Of a stretch of DNA of 64,000 bases, positions 63,746 to 64,000 are shown in pieces. The stretch lies in assembly GCA_017470905.1 (NCBI GenBank), contig JAFUXL010000007.1:1-64000 (forward strand), in the 5' to 3' direction. Position 1 is the stretch's first letter; each line of letters starts with the position of its first letter. Both the position numbers and the translations under genes were made by a program. This DNA comes from Ruminococcus sp. GTDB taxonomy: Bacteria > Bacillota > Clostridia > Oscillospirales > Ruminococcaceae. Below the pieces are notes generated by a model, which was not told where the DNA came from, did no database searches, and saw only the letters and a list, made by a program, of their open reading frames with translations.

Positions 63746-64000
63746 TTACTTCTTGATGATTGCCTTGAACTTACAGGTTGCGATACAAGCACCGCATTTT
63801 ACGCACTTGTTCTTGTCAATGTCATACGCAGGTTTTTTCTTTCCGGGAGCAGTATAGTCTGTAACGCTGATAGCATCTGCGGGACACTGTCTTGCACACA
63901 TACCGCAGCCGAAGCACTTGTCCTTGATAATCTCAAAGCTGAGAAGGTCTTTACATACTCCTGCAGGACATTTTTTATCAACAACGTGAGCGATATACTC
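63746..64000 (-). CDS. NuoF/HndC-like hydrogenase subunit, C-terminal part (cut by window edge)
   Basis: 84 residues of the C-terminus, open to the window end. CPAGVCKDLL closes the NuoF 4Fe-4S domain; then come two ferredoxin motifs, CFGCGMCARQCPADAIS and CVKCGACIATCKFKAI, and a KK end. That C-terminal 2[4Fe-4S] extension is typical of the HndC/HydB diaphorase subunit of electron-bifurcating or NADP-reducing hydrogenases. 16 nt upstream of the catalytic subunit, same operon. Confidence 0.9.
   Translation of the reverse strand, partial: EYIAHVVDKKCPAGVCKDLLSFEIIKDKCFGCGMCARQCPADAISVTDYTAPGKKKPAYDIDKNKCVKCGACIATCKFKAIIKK

Overview
The window looks like an ordinary chromosomal segment of a spore-forming, anaerobic, low-to-moderate GC Clostridia, most like the Ruminococcus / [Eubacterium] siraeum side of the Oscillospiraceae. 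The reasons are sporulation genes (yqfC, yqfD, a ylbJ-like gene), [FeFe]-hydrogenase structural and maturation genes, AddA rather than RecB, Clostridia-type ribosomal operons (rplU-prp-rpmA-obgE), and secreted proteins ending in dockerin segments with the DASxILxYYAYLS signature. I saw no transposase, phage gene, CRISPR array, rRNA or tRNA gene. The genus is inference; no database search was possible.

Layout. 0.1-9.7 kb: addA, a rhomboid protease and tspO (+); a lipoteichoic-acid-synthase-like sulfatase with a thioesterase (-); an SDR / mini SEC-C peptide / HD-phosphohydrolase operon (-); UPF0291 plus cdd (+). 9.7-26.3 kb: a GLUG-repeat dockerin protein (-), then a long + strand housekeeping run: two radical-SAM associated genes, rplS, two type I signal peptidases, rbgA, rnhB, yraN, thrC, a metallophosphoesterase, tig, clpP, clpX, a reversed 44-residue Cys-rich peptide, and a ClpA/ClpC-type unfoldase. 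26.4-31.4 kb: a leucine-rich-repeat protein with a 14 x 27 bp coding minisatellite, then an asparagine operon (asnS, small unknown, asnA) on the - strand behind a T-box leader with an AAC specifier. 31.4-41.4 kb: secA, small genes, hslO, a lipoprotein, hflX, yqfD/yqfC, ylbJ-like. 41.6-43.7 kb: the TM1266-type regulator and hydG, and a 48-residue PxTGD membrane peptide. 43.7-53.7 kb: rpsB, tsf, a dockerin protein, then a compact operon of MoxR ATPase, DUF58 protein, transglutaminase, C39-like dockerin protease and prmA. 53.7-64 kb: a conserved-looking unknown, rplU-prp-rpmA-obgE, mrnC, a 57-residue membrane peptide, a YebC protein, a GNAT protein, mntP, and on the - strand ligA, an NAD(P)H-linked [FeFe] hydrogenase and the C-terminal end of its NuoF/HndC-like diaphorase partner, cut by the window edge.

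Functional links. The hydrogenase (62-64 kb) needs HydG (42 kb) for its H-cluster. The T-box should raise both Asn-tRNA charging and asparagine synthesis when tRNA-Asn is uncharged. Prp removes the N-terminal extension of L27 encoded next to it. MoxR/DUF58/transglutaminase sets usually act in the cell envelope, and here the last envelope gene is a secreted C39-like protease with a full dockerin.

Intergenic DNA is unusually structured. Several families of short dispersed repeats recur: an AT-rich leader-type element followed by a hairpin, perfect GC-rich palindromes, AATTCAT tandem repeats, and a larger hairpin family. The most striking local signal is an intrinsic-terminator-like hairpin made from the ribosome-binding region and first codons of mntP itself.
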